Below, piece after piece: positions 48,821 through 56,812 of a stretch of DNA of 64,000 nt. The position numbers were made by a program, and so were the translations under genes. This stretch comes from Exiguobacterium sp. 9-2 (lineage in GTDB: Bacteria > Bacillota > Bacilli > Exiguobacteriales > Exiguobacteriaceae), in the NCBI RefSeq assembly GCF_036287235.1, contig NZ_CP142850.1, forward strand, positions 212,001 through 276,000, given 5' to 3'. The notes below the pieces were generated by a model. The model did no database searches and had not been told where the DNA came from. It was given only the letters and a program-made list of their open reading frames with translations. Numbering within the stretch: the first letter of the stretch is position 1; every line of letters starts with the position of its first letter.

Positions 48821-49315
48821 ATGGAAAAAAAGATTAACTTCAATATCATTTCAGATAACTCTACAGACGGTCACGGAGGATTCGGTGTCGGAACACTCAG
48901 TTTAAATAGTATGTCACCAGTCATCATTTCTCCGGAAGACGGCGAAGCTTACATTGATATGGGTGCGATGCACGCAAAAGCAGCAATCGAGAAACGCGTC
49001 AAGTTCACGACGGATAAAGCCGATACGCCAAACGGTAAACTGTACTGGATCGTCTGGGTGACGGTCGGCCGTAAGCCAGAAGGCTTCTATTACGGTGGTG
49101 TGGCTGCTTGTGACCTGCTAGTCGATGCAGAAGCACGGCGCGGATTCAAGATTCTCGCCGACCACGTCAATAAGATGGATAAATCCCTTAAAGGACGGAT
49201 CGTCGTCGATCACATGGATGAGCGTTCAAAGGAATTGTTACGTGATTTCTTACAGACTCATAAACCTGAGATGTGGGAAAATGCTGACACTGCTTTACAT
49301 GAAGCGTTGGTCTAA
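48821..49315 (+). CDS. ywhD: YwhD family protein
   Basis: Cytoplasmic protein of 164 residues and unknown function, matching the Bacillus YwhD family: MEKKINFNIISDNSTDGHGGFGVGTLSLNSMSPVIISPEDGEAYIDMGAMHAKAAIEKRVKF, then LYWIVWVTVGRKPEGFYYGGVAACDL. I chose the ATG behind AAAAGGGGAC; the frame is open for 44 more codons. In Bacillus the next genes are pbpG and speE-speB; here speE-speB lies about 4 kb away with a phosphoesterase, a BCCT transporter and a nitroreductase between them. Confidence 0.9.
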   Translation: MEKKINFNIISDNSTDGHGGFGVGTLSLNSMSPVIISPEDGEAYIDMGAMHAKAAIEKRVKFTTDKADTPNGKLYWIVWVTVGRKPEGFYYGGVAACDLLVDAEARRGFKILADHVNKMDKSLKGRIVVDHMDERSKELLRDFLQTHKPEMWENADTALHEALV

Positions 49316-49316
49316 A

Positions 49317-49351
49317 CAAAAGAACGTGTGCCGCGGCACACGTTCTTTTTT
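49317..49351. terminator. Bidirectional terminator between ywhD and the phosphoesterase gene
   Basis: AGAACGTGTGCC and GGCACACGTTCT around GC, with A and T runs. The T run touches the stop codon of the convergent gene. Confidence 0.92.
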
Positions 49352-50196
49352 CATGGTCGTTTCAGCGTCAAGACGACGAGTTCTGGATGATTGAACAGAC
49401 GAAACGGAAACAGGCTGTTCCCGAGACCACGACTGACGATCAGTTCAGTCTGCTGTTCCTGATAGCGGCCTGCCGTCACGGTTGGAAAGAATCCTTGACC
49501 AGGCGCATACAGACCTTCCGTAAAAGGTAAGCGGATCTGTCCGCCGTGGGCGTGACCGGATAAGACGAGATCAACGGAACGCTCTGCATACAAGGATTTA
49601 TATTCCGGACGATGCGCAAGCAGGAGCTGGAACGCATCAGGCGATACGTCTTGCAGTGCTTGATTGAGACTTTGACGAATCCCATCCGGTTCTGATAGTC
49701 CTTCGCGCCAATGTGTCGTCGTCGGATCATCGATACCCAGTAACGAAATCGATTGTCCTTTATACTCGATGACACGCGTTTCATTCCGAAGAACGGTGAC
49801 ACCGAGCTGCTCAAGTTTCGGTAAAATCGTTAAATTTCGTCGGACTTCATGATTCCCGGTGACGAAGTAGACAGGGTATCGATCGACGAGCGCTTTCATA
49901 AGTGTAAGGGCAGCTTCTTCTCCGTTTCGCCTCGAGTCAATCAAATCGCCAGTCATGACGACGAGATCTGGTGATTTACGACTAATTTTTTTCAATAGTC
50001 GTTGTTGATCCGATCCGAACGCTTTGCCATGTAAGTCGGCGATTTGAACGACGCGATAGCCATCAAATGATTTTGGCAAGCGACCCGACGTCACTGTGAT
50101 CTCTGAGACGTCGATGACGTTATTTTCACGATATAAAAACCAACTACCTAGGGCGAGAATCCCAAGGGATACGAGCCAACGTGTACGTTTTCGCAT
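49351..50196 (-). CDS. Metallophosphoesterase (YkuE/YaeI-like), membrane anchored
   Basis: Calcineurin-like phosphoesterase of 281 residues. An N-terminal hydrophobic segment (about 7-20) anchors it, with the catalytic domain outside or as a Tat/Sec substrate. Metal motifs are complete: IADLHG, VVMTGDLIDSRR, VTGNHEVRR, LLAHRP and SGHAHGGQIRLP. Relatives (YkuE, LpxH-like, YaeI) act on cell-wall or lipid-linked phosphates, but the substrate here is not known. Confidence 0.88.
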   Translation of the reverse strand: MRKRTRWLVSLGILALGSWFLYRENNVIDVSEITVTSGRLPKSFDGYRVVQIADLHGKAFGSDQQRLLKKISRKSPDLVVMTGDLIDSRRNGEEAALTLMKALVDRYPVYFVTGNHEVRRNLTILPKLEQLGVTVLRNETRVIEYKGQSISLLGIDDPTTTHWREGLSEPDGIRQSLNQALQDVSPDAFQLLLAHRPEYKSLYAERSVDLVLSGHAHGGQIRLPFTEGLYAPGQGFFPTVTAGRYQEQQTELIVSRGLGNSLFPFRLFNHPELVVLTLKRP

Positions 50197-50237
50197 GAGT
50201 CACCTCATTTCTTTCTGTTCAGCATAATTCAGGATAA

Positions 50238-50274
50238 CAAAAAAGACCTCCTTCCGTATGCGACGGAAGGAGGA
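50238..50274 (-). terminator. Rho-independent terminator of the BCCT gene
   Basis: CTCCTTCCGT, loop ATGCG, ACGGAAGGAG, followed on the minus strand by a T run. Confidence 0.9.
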
Positions 50275-50286
50275 GTTCAAAACAAT

Positions 50287-51843
50287 TTAAGCATCTTGCT
50301 TCAAATCAGTTACTTCTTTTTGGGCATCAGGTTCATCTGATAACTCCTTAAATAGAGCGATAATCATCATACCGACGACGAAGATGAACGGAAAGGCGGC
50401 AAGAACTGAAGCAGCCTGCAAGGCGCTCAATCCTCCGGCATAAAGTAAGACAGCGGCAATCGAAGACTGGAGAACACCCCAAGCGAGCTTAATGCGTAAG
50501 CTTGGCATGAGACTACCACCAGACGAAAGCATCCCGAGAACATATGTCGCGGAGTCAGCCGAAGTAATGAAGAACGTCGTGATCAAGAAGACAGCGACGA
50601 TACTGAGGAATGTGCCTAATCCACCGAATGTCTCAAACAGAGCGAACATGCCGGTTTCGACTCCTTTATCGTTAATCGTCGTGATCAAATTGACGTTTTG
50701 GAACAGTTCATTCCAAATTGCTGATCCGCCAAAAACAGAGAACCAAAGCAATCCGAAAATCGTTGGGACGAGCATGATTCCGATGACGAACTCACGAATC
50801 GTTCGTCCCTTCGAGACACGAGCAATAAACGTACCGACGAATGGTGACCATGAAATCCACCACGCCCAGTAGAAGATCGTCCAATCGTTGATCCAGCCGC
50901 GTTCCTCTGGATTAAAAGCAGATGCGCGGAAGCTCATGACTGGTAAATTTTGCAGATAAGCTCCTGTCGTTTGGACGAAGAGGTCCATGATGAAACTAAA
51001 CGGTCCGAGGAAAAGGACGGCGACCATCAATAGAACAGCAAGAACAATGTTGGCGTTACTGAGACGAACGATTCCTTTATCAAGACCAGATGCGGCACTC
51101 ATCATATAAAGGACCGAGACGATCACGATAATGATCATTTGTGTAGCAAATGAGTTCGGAATACTACTTGTCAAGAAGTTCAATCCACCTGAGATTTGTT
51201 GCGCACCGAGACCAAGTGACGTCGCGACACCGAACGCCGTTGCGACGATGGCGAGTACTTCGACGGTACCTTTACCGGCTGAAGCGAACTGAGGCTTCAT
51301 CAATGAAGCGACCGTGTCGCCAATCGTAGCAGGACGTCCTTTTCGGAATGTCGAGTACGCGATGGCAAGTCCGACGATCGCATACAAGGCCCACGGATGT
51401 AATCCCCAGTGGAAGAACGAATAGCGCATCGCGAGTCGTGCCGCTTCCGTCGGATCATCCGTTGCGACCGGCGGTGTATGGAAATGCGTCAAAGGCTCTG
51501 AGACACCCCAGAAGACAAGACCGATCCCCATACCGGCACTAAAGAGCATGGCAAACCAAGAAATGAGACCATATTCAGGTCGGTCCGAATCCTTACCGAG
51601 TCGGATGGAACCGAAGCGGGAAAAGATTAAAAAGATAGCAATGATTAAAAAAGCACTCATGCCGAGAAGATAAAGCCAGCCAAATCCGTCAGAGACAAAG
51701 GATTGTGCTTGAGCTGTGACATTTCCGAGACTAGCTGCACCGATTAGGGATTCCGGTAAGATTCCCCATATGGTAAAGAGCACACAGAAAATGACGGATA
51801 CCATAAAGACTTTTGTAATCTTACTTTTTCGATTATTTTCCAT
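50287..51843 (-). CDS. BCCT family betaine/carnitine/choline transporter
   Basis: Sodium- or proton-coupled importer of glycine betaine, choline or related trimethylammonium osmolytes; 518 residues, twelve segments. The segment IFYWAWWISWSPFVGTFIARVSKGRTIREFV carries the tryptophan-rich signature that forms the substrate cage, and GMGIGLVFWGVSEPL is the conserved helix 3 region. The chosen ATG (MENNRKSKITKVF) follows AAGGTGTGGA; the longer frame has no binding site. It resembles OpuD. The short C-terminal acidic tail could serve osmosensing. Confidence 0.92.
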   Translation of the reverse strand: MENNRKSKITKVFMVSVIFCVLFTIWGILPESLIGAASLGNVTAQAQSFVSDGFGWLYLLGMSAFLIIAIFLIFSRFGSIRLGKDSDRPEYGLISWFAMLFSAGMGIGLVFWGVSEPLTHFHTPPVATDDPTEAARLAMRYSFFHWGLHPWALYAIVGLAIAYSTFRKGRPATIGDTVASLMKPQFASAGKGTVEVLAIVATAFGVATSLGLGAQQISGGLNFLTSSIPNSFATQMIIIVIVSVLYMMSAASGLDKGIVRLSNANIVLAVLLMVAVLFLGPFSFIMDLFVQTTGAYLQNLPVMSFRASAFNPEERGWINDWTIFYWAWWISWSPFVGTFIARVSKGRTIREFVIGIMLVPTIFGLLWFSVFGGSAIWNELFQNVNLITTINDKGVETGMFALFETFGGLGTFLSIVAVFLITTFFITSADSATYVLGMLSSGGSLMPSLRIKLAWGVLQSSIAAVLLYAGGLSALQAASVLAAFPFIFVVGMMIIALFKELSDEPDAQKEVTDLKQDA

Positions 51844-52219
51844 CGTGTTCCACACCTTCTTTCGAATTTTACATGGTTGTTCTGTATCAATTGATGACAA
51901 CGACATTATCATTACCCCGTGCATCCGATAACAAAACCTAATCACGCAGGGTACTACCGTAACAAACATTTTGGTAAAAAAGCAAATTAACCGGGAAATG
52001 AAAACAAAGAAACCATTAGTTTACAGGAAGGGATTCTAAAAAAAAGGCGGTGTTTAAACGCTCTTAAAAAATTAGAAATAAAGAAAGAGAAAACGTTAAT
52101 CTGTTATTTCCCGTTTCGTCTTAAATCTAACGTGAAGCTTGATCTGAGCAAATCAGAGGCGGTCCGAAATTGGATTTGATATAACAAAAGCAGTCATCAT
52201 TTTAAAGGAGGCATTTCTT
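51844..52219. promoter_or_regulatory. Divergent intergenic region, BCCT and nitroreductase genes
   Basis: The 376-base, AT-rich region has no supportable gene. It must carry both promoters. TATAAC at 52180-52185 is a weak -10 for the nitroreductase. A small hairpin TCTGA-GCAAA-TCAGA lies at about 52143-52157. I saw no riboswitch, attachment site or repeat longer than this. Confidence 0.35.
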
Positions 52220-52891
52220 ATGGAAAAACAACAACAAAAACAAGCGATTCTCGAAGCATTTCAATCTCGTCATGCCACAAAGGCATTTAACGGTCAAATG
52301 ATCCCAGAAGAGGATTTCCGTTTTATCTTGGAAACGGCGCGTCTGTCACCAAGCTCGTTCGGTTATGAGCCATGGAACATGCTCGTCATTCAAAATCCAG
52401 AAATCCGTGAAGCGCTTAAAGAAATTTCTTGGGGCGCACAAGGACAATTACCGACAGCGAGTCATTTCGTCTTGTTCCTCGCTCGGACAGGAGAACAAAT
52501 GCAGATAGATGGACCGCATGTTACGCAGATGATGGATTTCCTTGGTTTATCTGAAGAAGCGAAAGCCGGACGGACGAAGCGATACGGTCTGTTTTTAAAG
52601 GAGGATTTCGCGATCGGTCATAACCCGAAAGCGATGGAAGACTGGGCAGCGAAACAAGCCTATATTGCACTCGGAAACATGATGTCGACGGCAGCACAAA
52701 TCGGGATTGACTCCTGTCCAATCGAAGGGTTTGACCAACAAGCAGTCGAGCAATTACTCGTCGGTCGTGGACTGCTCGATCGTTCTGTTTTTACGGTTCC
52801 GGTCATGGTCGCATTTGGTTACCGGGCAGACGAACCGAAACGTGATAAGCAACGTCGCCCGCTTGATGAAATCGTAACGTTCGTCGAATAA
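52220..52891 (+). CDS. Nitroreductase family NAD(P)H-dependent oxidoreductase
   Basis: FMN-dependent oxidoreductase of 223 residues that reduces nitro compounds or quinones with NAD(P)H. The FMN-binding N-terminus ILEAFQSRHATKAFNGQMIPEEDFRFILETARLSPSSFGYEPWNMLVIQ and the C-terminal KQAYIALGNMMSTAAQIGIDSCPIEGFD are typical of the NfsB-like group. AAAGGAGGC gives a strong binding site. Physiological substrate unknown. Confidence 0.92.
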   Translation: MEKQQQKQAILEAFQSRHATKAFNGQMIPEEDFRFILETARLSPSSFGYEPWNMLVIQNPEIREALKEISWGAQGQLPTASHFVLFLARTGEQMQIDGPHVTQMMDFLGLSEEAKAGRTKRYGLFLKEDFAIGHNPKAMEDWAAKQAYIALGNMMSTAAQIGIDSCPIEGFDQQAVEQLLVGRGLLDRSVFTVPVMVAFGYRADEPKRDKQRRPLDEIVTFVE

Positions 52892-53035
52892 ACACGGAAG
52901 ACAAAAATTTTCAAATTATATAGAAGTTTCTTTCGAAATTCGGTATACTCGCATTTGTATGATTAAGAAGCGCCGTAAACGCCACTCGCATACGAACAAC
53001 TTTTGTCTTGATGAAAGAAAGGGGTTCTATCGCAA

Positions 53036-53878
53036 ATGGAACAAAAATTAAAGTTATGGTTCACGGAACACCAAACGGAAGATTACGGTATCACATTCCG
53101 TGTCAACCACGTTTATGAGAGCGAACAAACGGAGTTTCAACGCCTAGAGATGGTTGAAACGGACGAGTTCGGTACGATGTTGTTACTTGACGGAATGGTC
53201 ATGACGACAGATAAGGACGAGTTCGTTTACCACGAGATGGTCGCGCACGTCCCATTGTTCACACACCCGAATCCAAAATCGGTTCTGGTCGTTGGTGGAG
53301 GAGACGGCGGAGTCATCCGTGAAGTCTTGAAACACCCGTCCGTCGAAAAAGCTGTTTTGGTTGAAATCGACGGAAAAGTCATCGAGTATTCGAAAAAATA
53401 CCTCCCGAACATCGCAGGTGGATTGGACGATGCACGCGTCGAAGTCATCGTTGGGGATGGATTCATGCATATCGCAGAAGCAGAAAACGAGTATGATGTC
53501 ATCATGGTCGATTCGACAGAACCAGTTGGTCCAGCGGTCAACTTGTTCACGAAAGGCTTCTACTCTGGTATTTCAAAAGCATTAAAAGAAGACGGTATTT
53601 TCGTCGCACAATCGGATAACCCATGGTTCACACCAGACTTGATCCGTGATGTTCAACGCGACGTCAAAGAAATCTTCCCGATCACGAAGCTCTACATCGC
53701 TAACGTTCCGACATATCCAAGTGGTCTTTGGACGTTTACGATCGGATCAAAGAAACACGATCCGCTTGCTGTCGCACCAGAGCGTTTCCACGAGATCGAT
53801 ACGAAGTATTACACGCCTGAGCTTCACACGGCAGCTTTCGCGCTTCCGAAGTTCGTTAAAGATTTGACGAACGGCTGA
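53036..53878 (+). CDS. speE: Spermidine synthase
   Basis: Transfers the aminopropyl group of decarboxylated SAM to putrescine. The 280-residue protein shows EYxYHEM-like [53 protein letters not shown], with the GGGDGG cofactor loop, and [25 protein letters not shown] with the catalytic Asp. AAAGGGG lies before the start. speB follows on the same strand after 114 bases, as in Bacillus. Confidence 0.96.
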   Translation: MEQKLKLWFTEHQTEDYGITFRVNHVYESEQTEFQRLEMVETDEFGTMLLLDGMVMTTDKDEFVYHEMVAHVPLFTHPNPKSVLVVGGGDGGVIREVLKHPSVEKAVLVEIDGKVIEYSKKYLPNIAGGLDDARVEVIVGDGFMHIAEAENEYDVIMVDSTEPVGPAVNLFTKGFYSGISKALKEDGIFVAQSDNPWFTPDLIRDVQRDVKEIFPITKLYIANVPTYPSGLWTFTIGSKKHDPLAVAPERFHEIDTKYYTPELHTAAFALPKFVKDLTNG

Positions 53879-53901
53879 GTTCAGTCACTATAGCACACAT
53901 G

Positions 53902-53968
53902 AACAGAGCGGTTTCGATCTTCGAAATCGCTCTGTTGTCAGGTAAAGAGGCGTTTGCAGCAGCAAACG
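53902..53968 (+). repeat. Two consecutive hairpins between speE and speB
   Basis: AACAGAGCG/CGCTCTGTT with inner TTTCG/CGAAA (53902-53936), then CGTTTGC-AGCA-GCAAACG (53951-53968). Neither is followed by a T run. They may act in message stability or partial attenuation between the two genes. Confidence 0.7.
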
Positions 53969-53992
53969 ACCAATGAACAGGGGGAATGGATC

Positions 53993-54865
53993 ATGCGTTT
54001 TGATGAAGCATATTCAGGAAAAGTCTTTATCGCGAGTCAACCGACTCACGAGGATGCAAAAGGAATTTTATACGGCATGCCGATGGACTGGACGGTCAGT
54101 TTCCGTCCCGGTTCACGATTCGGTCCGGCACGTATCCGTGAAGTCTCACTTGGTTTAGAAGAATATAGCCCGTACTTAGATGGCGACATCGCCGACGCGA
54201 AGTTGTTTGACGCGGGAGATATCCCGTTACCATTCGGGAATGCACAAAAATCACTTGATATGATTGAAGAATACGTCGATTCATTACTGGCAGCAGGCAA
54301 GTTCCCGCTCGGTATGGGTGGCGAACATTTAGTCACGTGGCCAGTCGTCAAAGCGTTCGATAAACACTATGATGATTTTGTTGTGCTTCACTTTGATGCG
54401 CATACGGACTTGCGTGACGAGTACGAAGGTGAGCCGTTGTCACACTCGACGCCACTCAAGAAAATCGCGAACTTGATCGGACCGGAGAACTGCTATTCGT
54501 TCGGAATCCGTTCGGGGATGAAAGAAGAGTTCGAATGGGCGAAGACGTCAGGCTACAACCTTTTCAAATACGAGATCGTCGAGCCACTTCGTCAAGTTCT
54601 TCCAACACTTGCCGGGAAAAAGGTCTACGTCACGATCGACATCGATGTCCTTGATCCGTCAGCAGCACCAGGAACAGGGACACAAGAAATCGGTGGGGTG
54701 ACGACGAAGGAACTACTCGAAGTCGTTCACATGATTGCACGAGCAGACGTCGACGTCATCGGCGCGGATTTGGTAGAAGTATGCCCAGCGTACGATCAAT
54801 CCGACATGACAGCGATCGCGGCAGCAAAAGTGTTGCGCGAGATGATGATTGGATTCATTAAATAA
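53993..54865 (+). CDS. speB: Agmatinase
   Basis: Hydrolyses agmatine to putrescine and urea, supplying the substrate of SpeE. The 290-residue ureohydrolase has all the dimanganese motifs: GMGGEHLVTWP, LHFDAHTDLRDEYEGE and TIDIDVLDPSAAPGTGT. The chosen ATG (MRFDEAYSG) follows GGGGGAATGG and gives the same length as Bacillus SpeB; an ATG 13 codons earlier lies in the hairpin region. It completes the arginine-to-spermidine route with a speA-type decarboxylase that is outside the window. Confidence 0.95.
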   Translation: MRFDEAYSGKVFIASQPTHEDAKGILYGMPMDWTVSFRPGSRFGPARIREVSLGLEEYSPYLDGDIADAKLFDAGDIPLPFGNAQKSLDMIEEYVDSLLAAGKFPLGMGGEHLVTWPVVKAFDKHYDDFVVLHFDAHTDLRDEYEGEPLSHSTPLKKIANLIGPENCYSFGIRSGMKEEFEWAKTSGYNLFKYEIVEPLRQVLPTLAGKKVYVTIDIDVLDPSAAPGTGTQEIGGVTTKELLEVVHMIARADVDVIGADLVEVCPAYDQSDMTAIAAAKVLREMMIGFIK

Positions 54866-54875
54866 ATAGACAAAG

Positions 54876-54904
54876 GAGACCAGACGTGATGTCGGTCTCT
54901 TTTG
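54876..54904 (+). terminator. Rho-independent terminator after speB
   Basis: GAGACC and GGTCTC with inner GAC/GTC pairing, followed by TTTTGTTTTG. Confidence 0.85.
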
Positions 54905-54910
54905 TTTTGT

Positions 54911-55174
54911 TCAGAAGAAGAACTGAACGACTCCGAATGCACCGAATCCGATGATCAGACTGACAGATGTCTATTGGACGACGCGTAGAACGGACGTCGC
55001 AATCTGGTGTTTAAGCAGGTGTGTGATGTTTGCCAGGATGCTCCCCCAGGTGGCAGAACCAAGAAAAATACCGATTAGAAACAAAACGGCATCCTGTCCG
55101 CTCGTCATCGGATTCAAGAACGTCAGAAGTAAAACGGACAGGTAGGCACTTAACCGTGACGAGGCTGTATCATA
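54911..55174 (-). pseudogene. Decayed LysE/RhtB-family amino acid exporter, C-terminal remnant
   Basis: No intact gene lies in this stretch, but one frame of the complement reads as the end of a LysE-type exporter: LLLTFLNPMTSGQDAVLFLI, GIFLGSATWGSILANITHLL, then a TAG stop after LRVVQ, and after it SLIIGFGAFGVVQFFF up to a TGA. NP in the first segment, GxFLGSxxW and the closing IGFGxFG helix are family features. The N-terminal half is missing and no start or binding site remains, so I call it a pseudogene of about 85 codons. The bases upstream are AT-rich and show no transposon end. Confidence 0.7.
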
Positions 55175-55231
55175 ACTAACCTTCTTTTCAATTGATTTGT
55201 TATGTATTTTATTTCGAAAACAAAAAGAAGG

Positions 55232-55267
55232 TCAGTGTGTTTTCAAAACAAGTTCATAGCACACTGA
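55232..55267 (+). repeat. Inverted repeat upstream of the DUF4397 gene
   Basis: TCAGTGTG and CACACTGA, eight bases each, 20 bases apart. Possible operator or relic; the long spacing makes a protein site uncertain. Confidence 0.35.
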
Positions 55268-55290
55268 AATCTTTACACATATACGGAAGT

Positions 55291-55306
55291 ATCTTAAGTT
55301 TAAGAT
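55291..55306 (+). promoter_or_regulatory. Perfect 16-base inverted repeat, candidate operator
   Basis: ATCTTAA-GT-TTAAGAT, 85 bases before the DUF4397 start. The size and symmetry suit a dimeric MarR- or ArsR-like regulator, but no specific factor is recognised. Confidence 0.4.
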
Positions 55307-55390
55307 GTCACCACGACGGAAATATTCTGAAGTGTAAGAACATTGGTTTGAGAGCGATGTACATTTGACAATCAGAAAGGTGGAAAAAAG

Positions 55391-56179
55391 ATGAAGAAAC
55401 TCTTATCGTTTGTGACTGCTACGTTACTGTTTGCACTATTCGTGCTTCCGGTAGGCGCAGCAGATGACGCAATGGTTCGTGTCATTCATGCTTCACCAGA
55501 TGCTCCGGCAGTCGATATCGCGGTCGATGGCAAAAAAGCCGTATCAGGAGCAAAATTCAAAGATGTCACAGATTACCTCACACTACCAGCTGGCGAACAT
55601 AAAGTAGAAGTATTCGCTGCAGGAACAACAAAAGATCCTGTGCTCTCTCAAACACTCAATGTGGAAGCTGGTAAATTCTATTCTGTCGCAGCAATCGGTA
55701 AACTTGCTGATATTAAACTTGCTGTCATGGAAGACAACGGCAAAGGCGAAGACGGCAAATCAATGGTCCGTGTCGCACACTTTGCACCAGATGCACCTGC
55801 TGTTGATGTCGCACCAAAAGGTGGAGACCCACTCTTTAGCAACCTTGAATTCTCAAAAGTCTCTGACTACGGTACACTCGATGCAGGTACGTATGACCTT
55901 GAAGTCCGCCCTGCGGGCGCAACGGATGTCGTCAAAGCACTTGATGGCGTCAAACTCGACAGTGGCAAAAACTATACAGCTCTCGCAATCGGTTTACTAG
56001 AAGGCGAGCCAGCGTTTGATGTTCTCTTAATTCCAGATGGCGGTGAAATGGCATCAATGCCAGATACAGGACTTGGTGGTTCTGCTGATACGACTTCTGC
56101 TACACCATGGGCAGTCGCAGCAGCAGCTGCCTTGTTAGTAGGAACAGCGTATGTCGTCCGTCATAAACAAAACGCTTAA
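55391..56179 (+). CDS. Cell-wall-anchored DUF4397 protein with MPDTG sorting signal
   Basis: Secreted surface protein of 262 residues. A signal peptide (about 1-23, ending VGAADD) is followed by two DUF4397 repeats, each starting with the same motif: VRVIHASPDAPAVDIAVDGK (about 29) and VRVAHFAPDAPAVDVAPKGG (about 126). The C-terminus is a sortase signal: MPDTG (223-227), a hydrophobic stretch and the tail RHKQNA. Met replaces the usual Leu of LPXTG. AGAAAGGTGG precedes the start. The class F sortase gene overlaps its end by 29 bases, so it is very likely the dedicated substrate. The ligand or role of DUF4397 is not known. Confidence 0.88.
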   Translation: MKKLLSFVTATLLFALFVLPVGAADDAMVRVIHASPDAPAVDIAVDGKKAVSGAKFKDVTDYLTLPAGEHKVEVFAAGTTKDPVLSQTLNVEAGKFYSVAAIGKLADIKLAVMEDNGKGEDGKSMVRVAHFAPDAPAVDVAPKGGDPLFSNLEFSKVSDYGTLDAGTYDLEVRPAGATDVVKALDGVKLDSGKNYTALAIGLLEGEPAFDVLLIPDGGEMASMPDTGLGGSADTTSATPWAVAAAAALLVGTAYVVRHKQNA

Positions 56180-56756
56180 GAGTAGTCTGCTTCTCTTACT
56201 CGTATTAGCCGGATGCCAATCGGAATCACCTCCAGGTACTACAAAGCCGGAAAAACCAAAACAAACTGAAACGACGTCTTCTTCGTCCACTTCATCCGAA
56301 ATGGTGGACGAAGAAGCATTCATTCCAACGCGTATTATGATTCCGACGCTCGATGTGAAAGCAAACATCGAAGTCGTCGGGAAGGATAAGCAAGGACGGA
56401 TGGATGTGCCAAAAAAAACGGATCAAGTCGCGTGGTATAAATACGGTGCGAAAGCCGGTCAAACCGGAAATGTCGTATTAGCAGGACATCTAGACGATGA
56501 AAAGGGACCTGCTGTCTTTTATGATTTAGCCAAGATGAAAAAAGGGCAACGGATTGAAGTGACAGGGAAAACAGGACAACAGGTGTCATACGTGGTGACG
56601 AACGTCATGTCCTATCCCGTCGATGAAGCACCAGTCGGATCAATCTTTGGTGCGACCGTCATGAACAAACTGACGCTCATTTCATGCATTGGTACGTTTA
56701 CAAACTCAAAAGGGTACGATCAACGTCTTGTCGTCACGGCAGAACAAGACAATTAA
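56151..56756 (+). CDS. Class F sortase, lipoprotein-anchored
   Basis: Transpeptidase of 201 residues that would cleave the sorting signal of the preceding protein and link it to the wall. Catalytic His113 (VLAGHLDDEKG), Cys179 (LTLISCIG) and Arg192 (YDQRLVVTA) are all present, in the compact arrangement of class F. The N-terminus has a lipobox LVLAGC (Cys22) in place of the usual membrane helix, followed by a Ser/Thr/Pro/Glu-rich linker (23-52). It starts inside the DUF4397 gene, which indicates translational coupling. A strong terminator follows. Confidence 0.88.
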   Translation: MSSVINKTLKSSLLLLLVLAGCQSESPPGTTKPEKPKQTETTSSSSTSSEMVDEEAFIPTRIMIPTLDVKANIEVVGKDKQGRMDVPKKTDQVAWYKYGAKAGQTGNVVLAGHLDDEKGPAVFYDLAKMKKGQRIEVTGKTGQQVSYVVTNVMSYPVDEAPVGSIFGATVMNKLTLISCIGTFTNSKGYDQRLVVTAEQDN

Positions 56757-56763
56757 AAATGAA

Positions 56764-56812
56764 ACAGGTCTCTCACTTCGGCTATGACCGAAAAAGAGAG
56801 ACCTGTTTTTTA
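56764..56812. terminator. Bidirectional terminator between the sortase and hemAT genes
   Basis: ACAGGTCTCTC and GAGAGACCTGT with an inner CGG/CCG pairing, then six T residues; also functions for the convergent hemAT gene. Confidence 0.88.

Noticed and set aside
52085-52105. GAGAAAACGTTAATC as a CcpA site near the nitroreductase gene
   Set aside because: At least four mismatches to the loose cre pattern, so it is within chance for AT-rich DNA.
52960-53053. Thirty-codon basic frame overlapping the start of speE
   Set aside because: No ribosome binding site stands before its ATG and it ends just inside speE in another frame; probably chance.
54951-55145. Plus-strand 64-codon frame after speB
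   Set aside because: It is the antisense of the LysE-type remnant, and the minus strand gives recognisable transporter segments.
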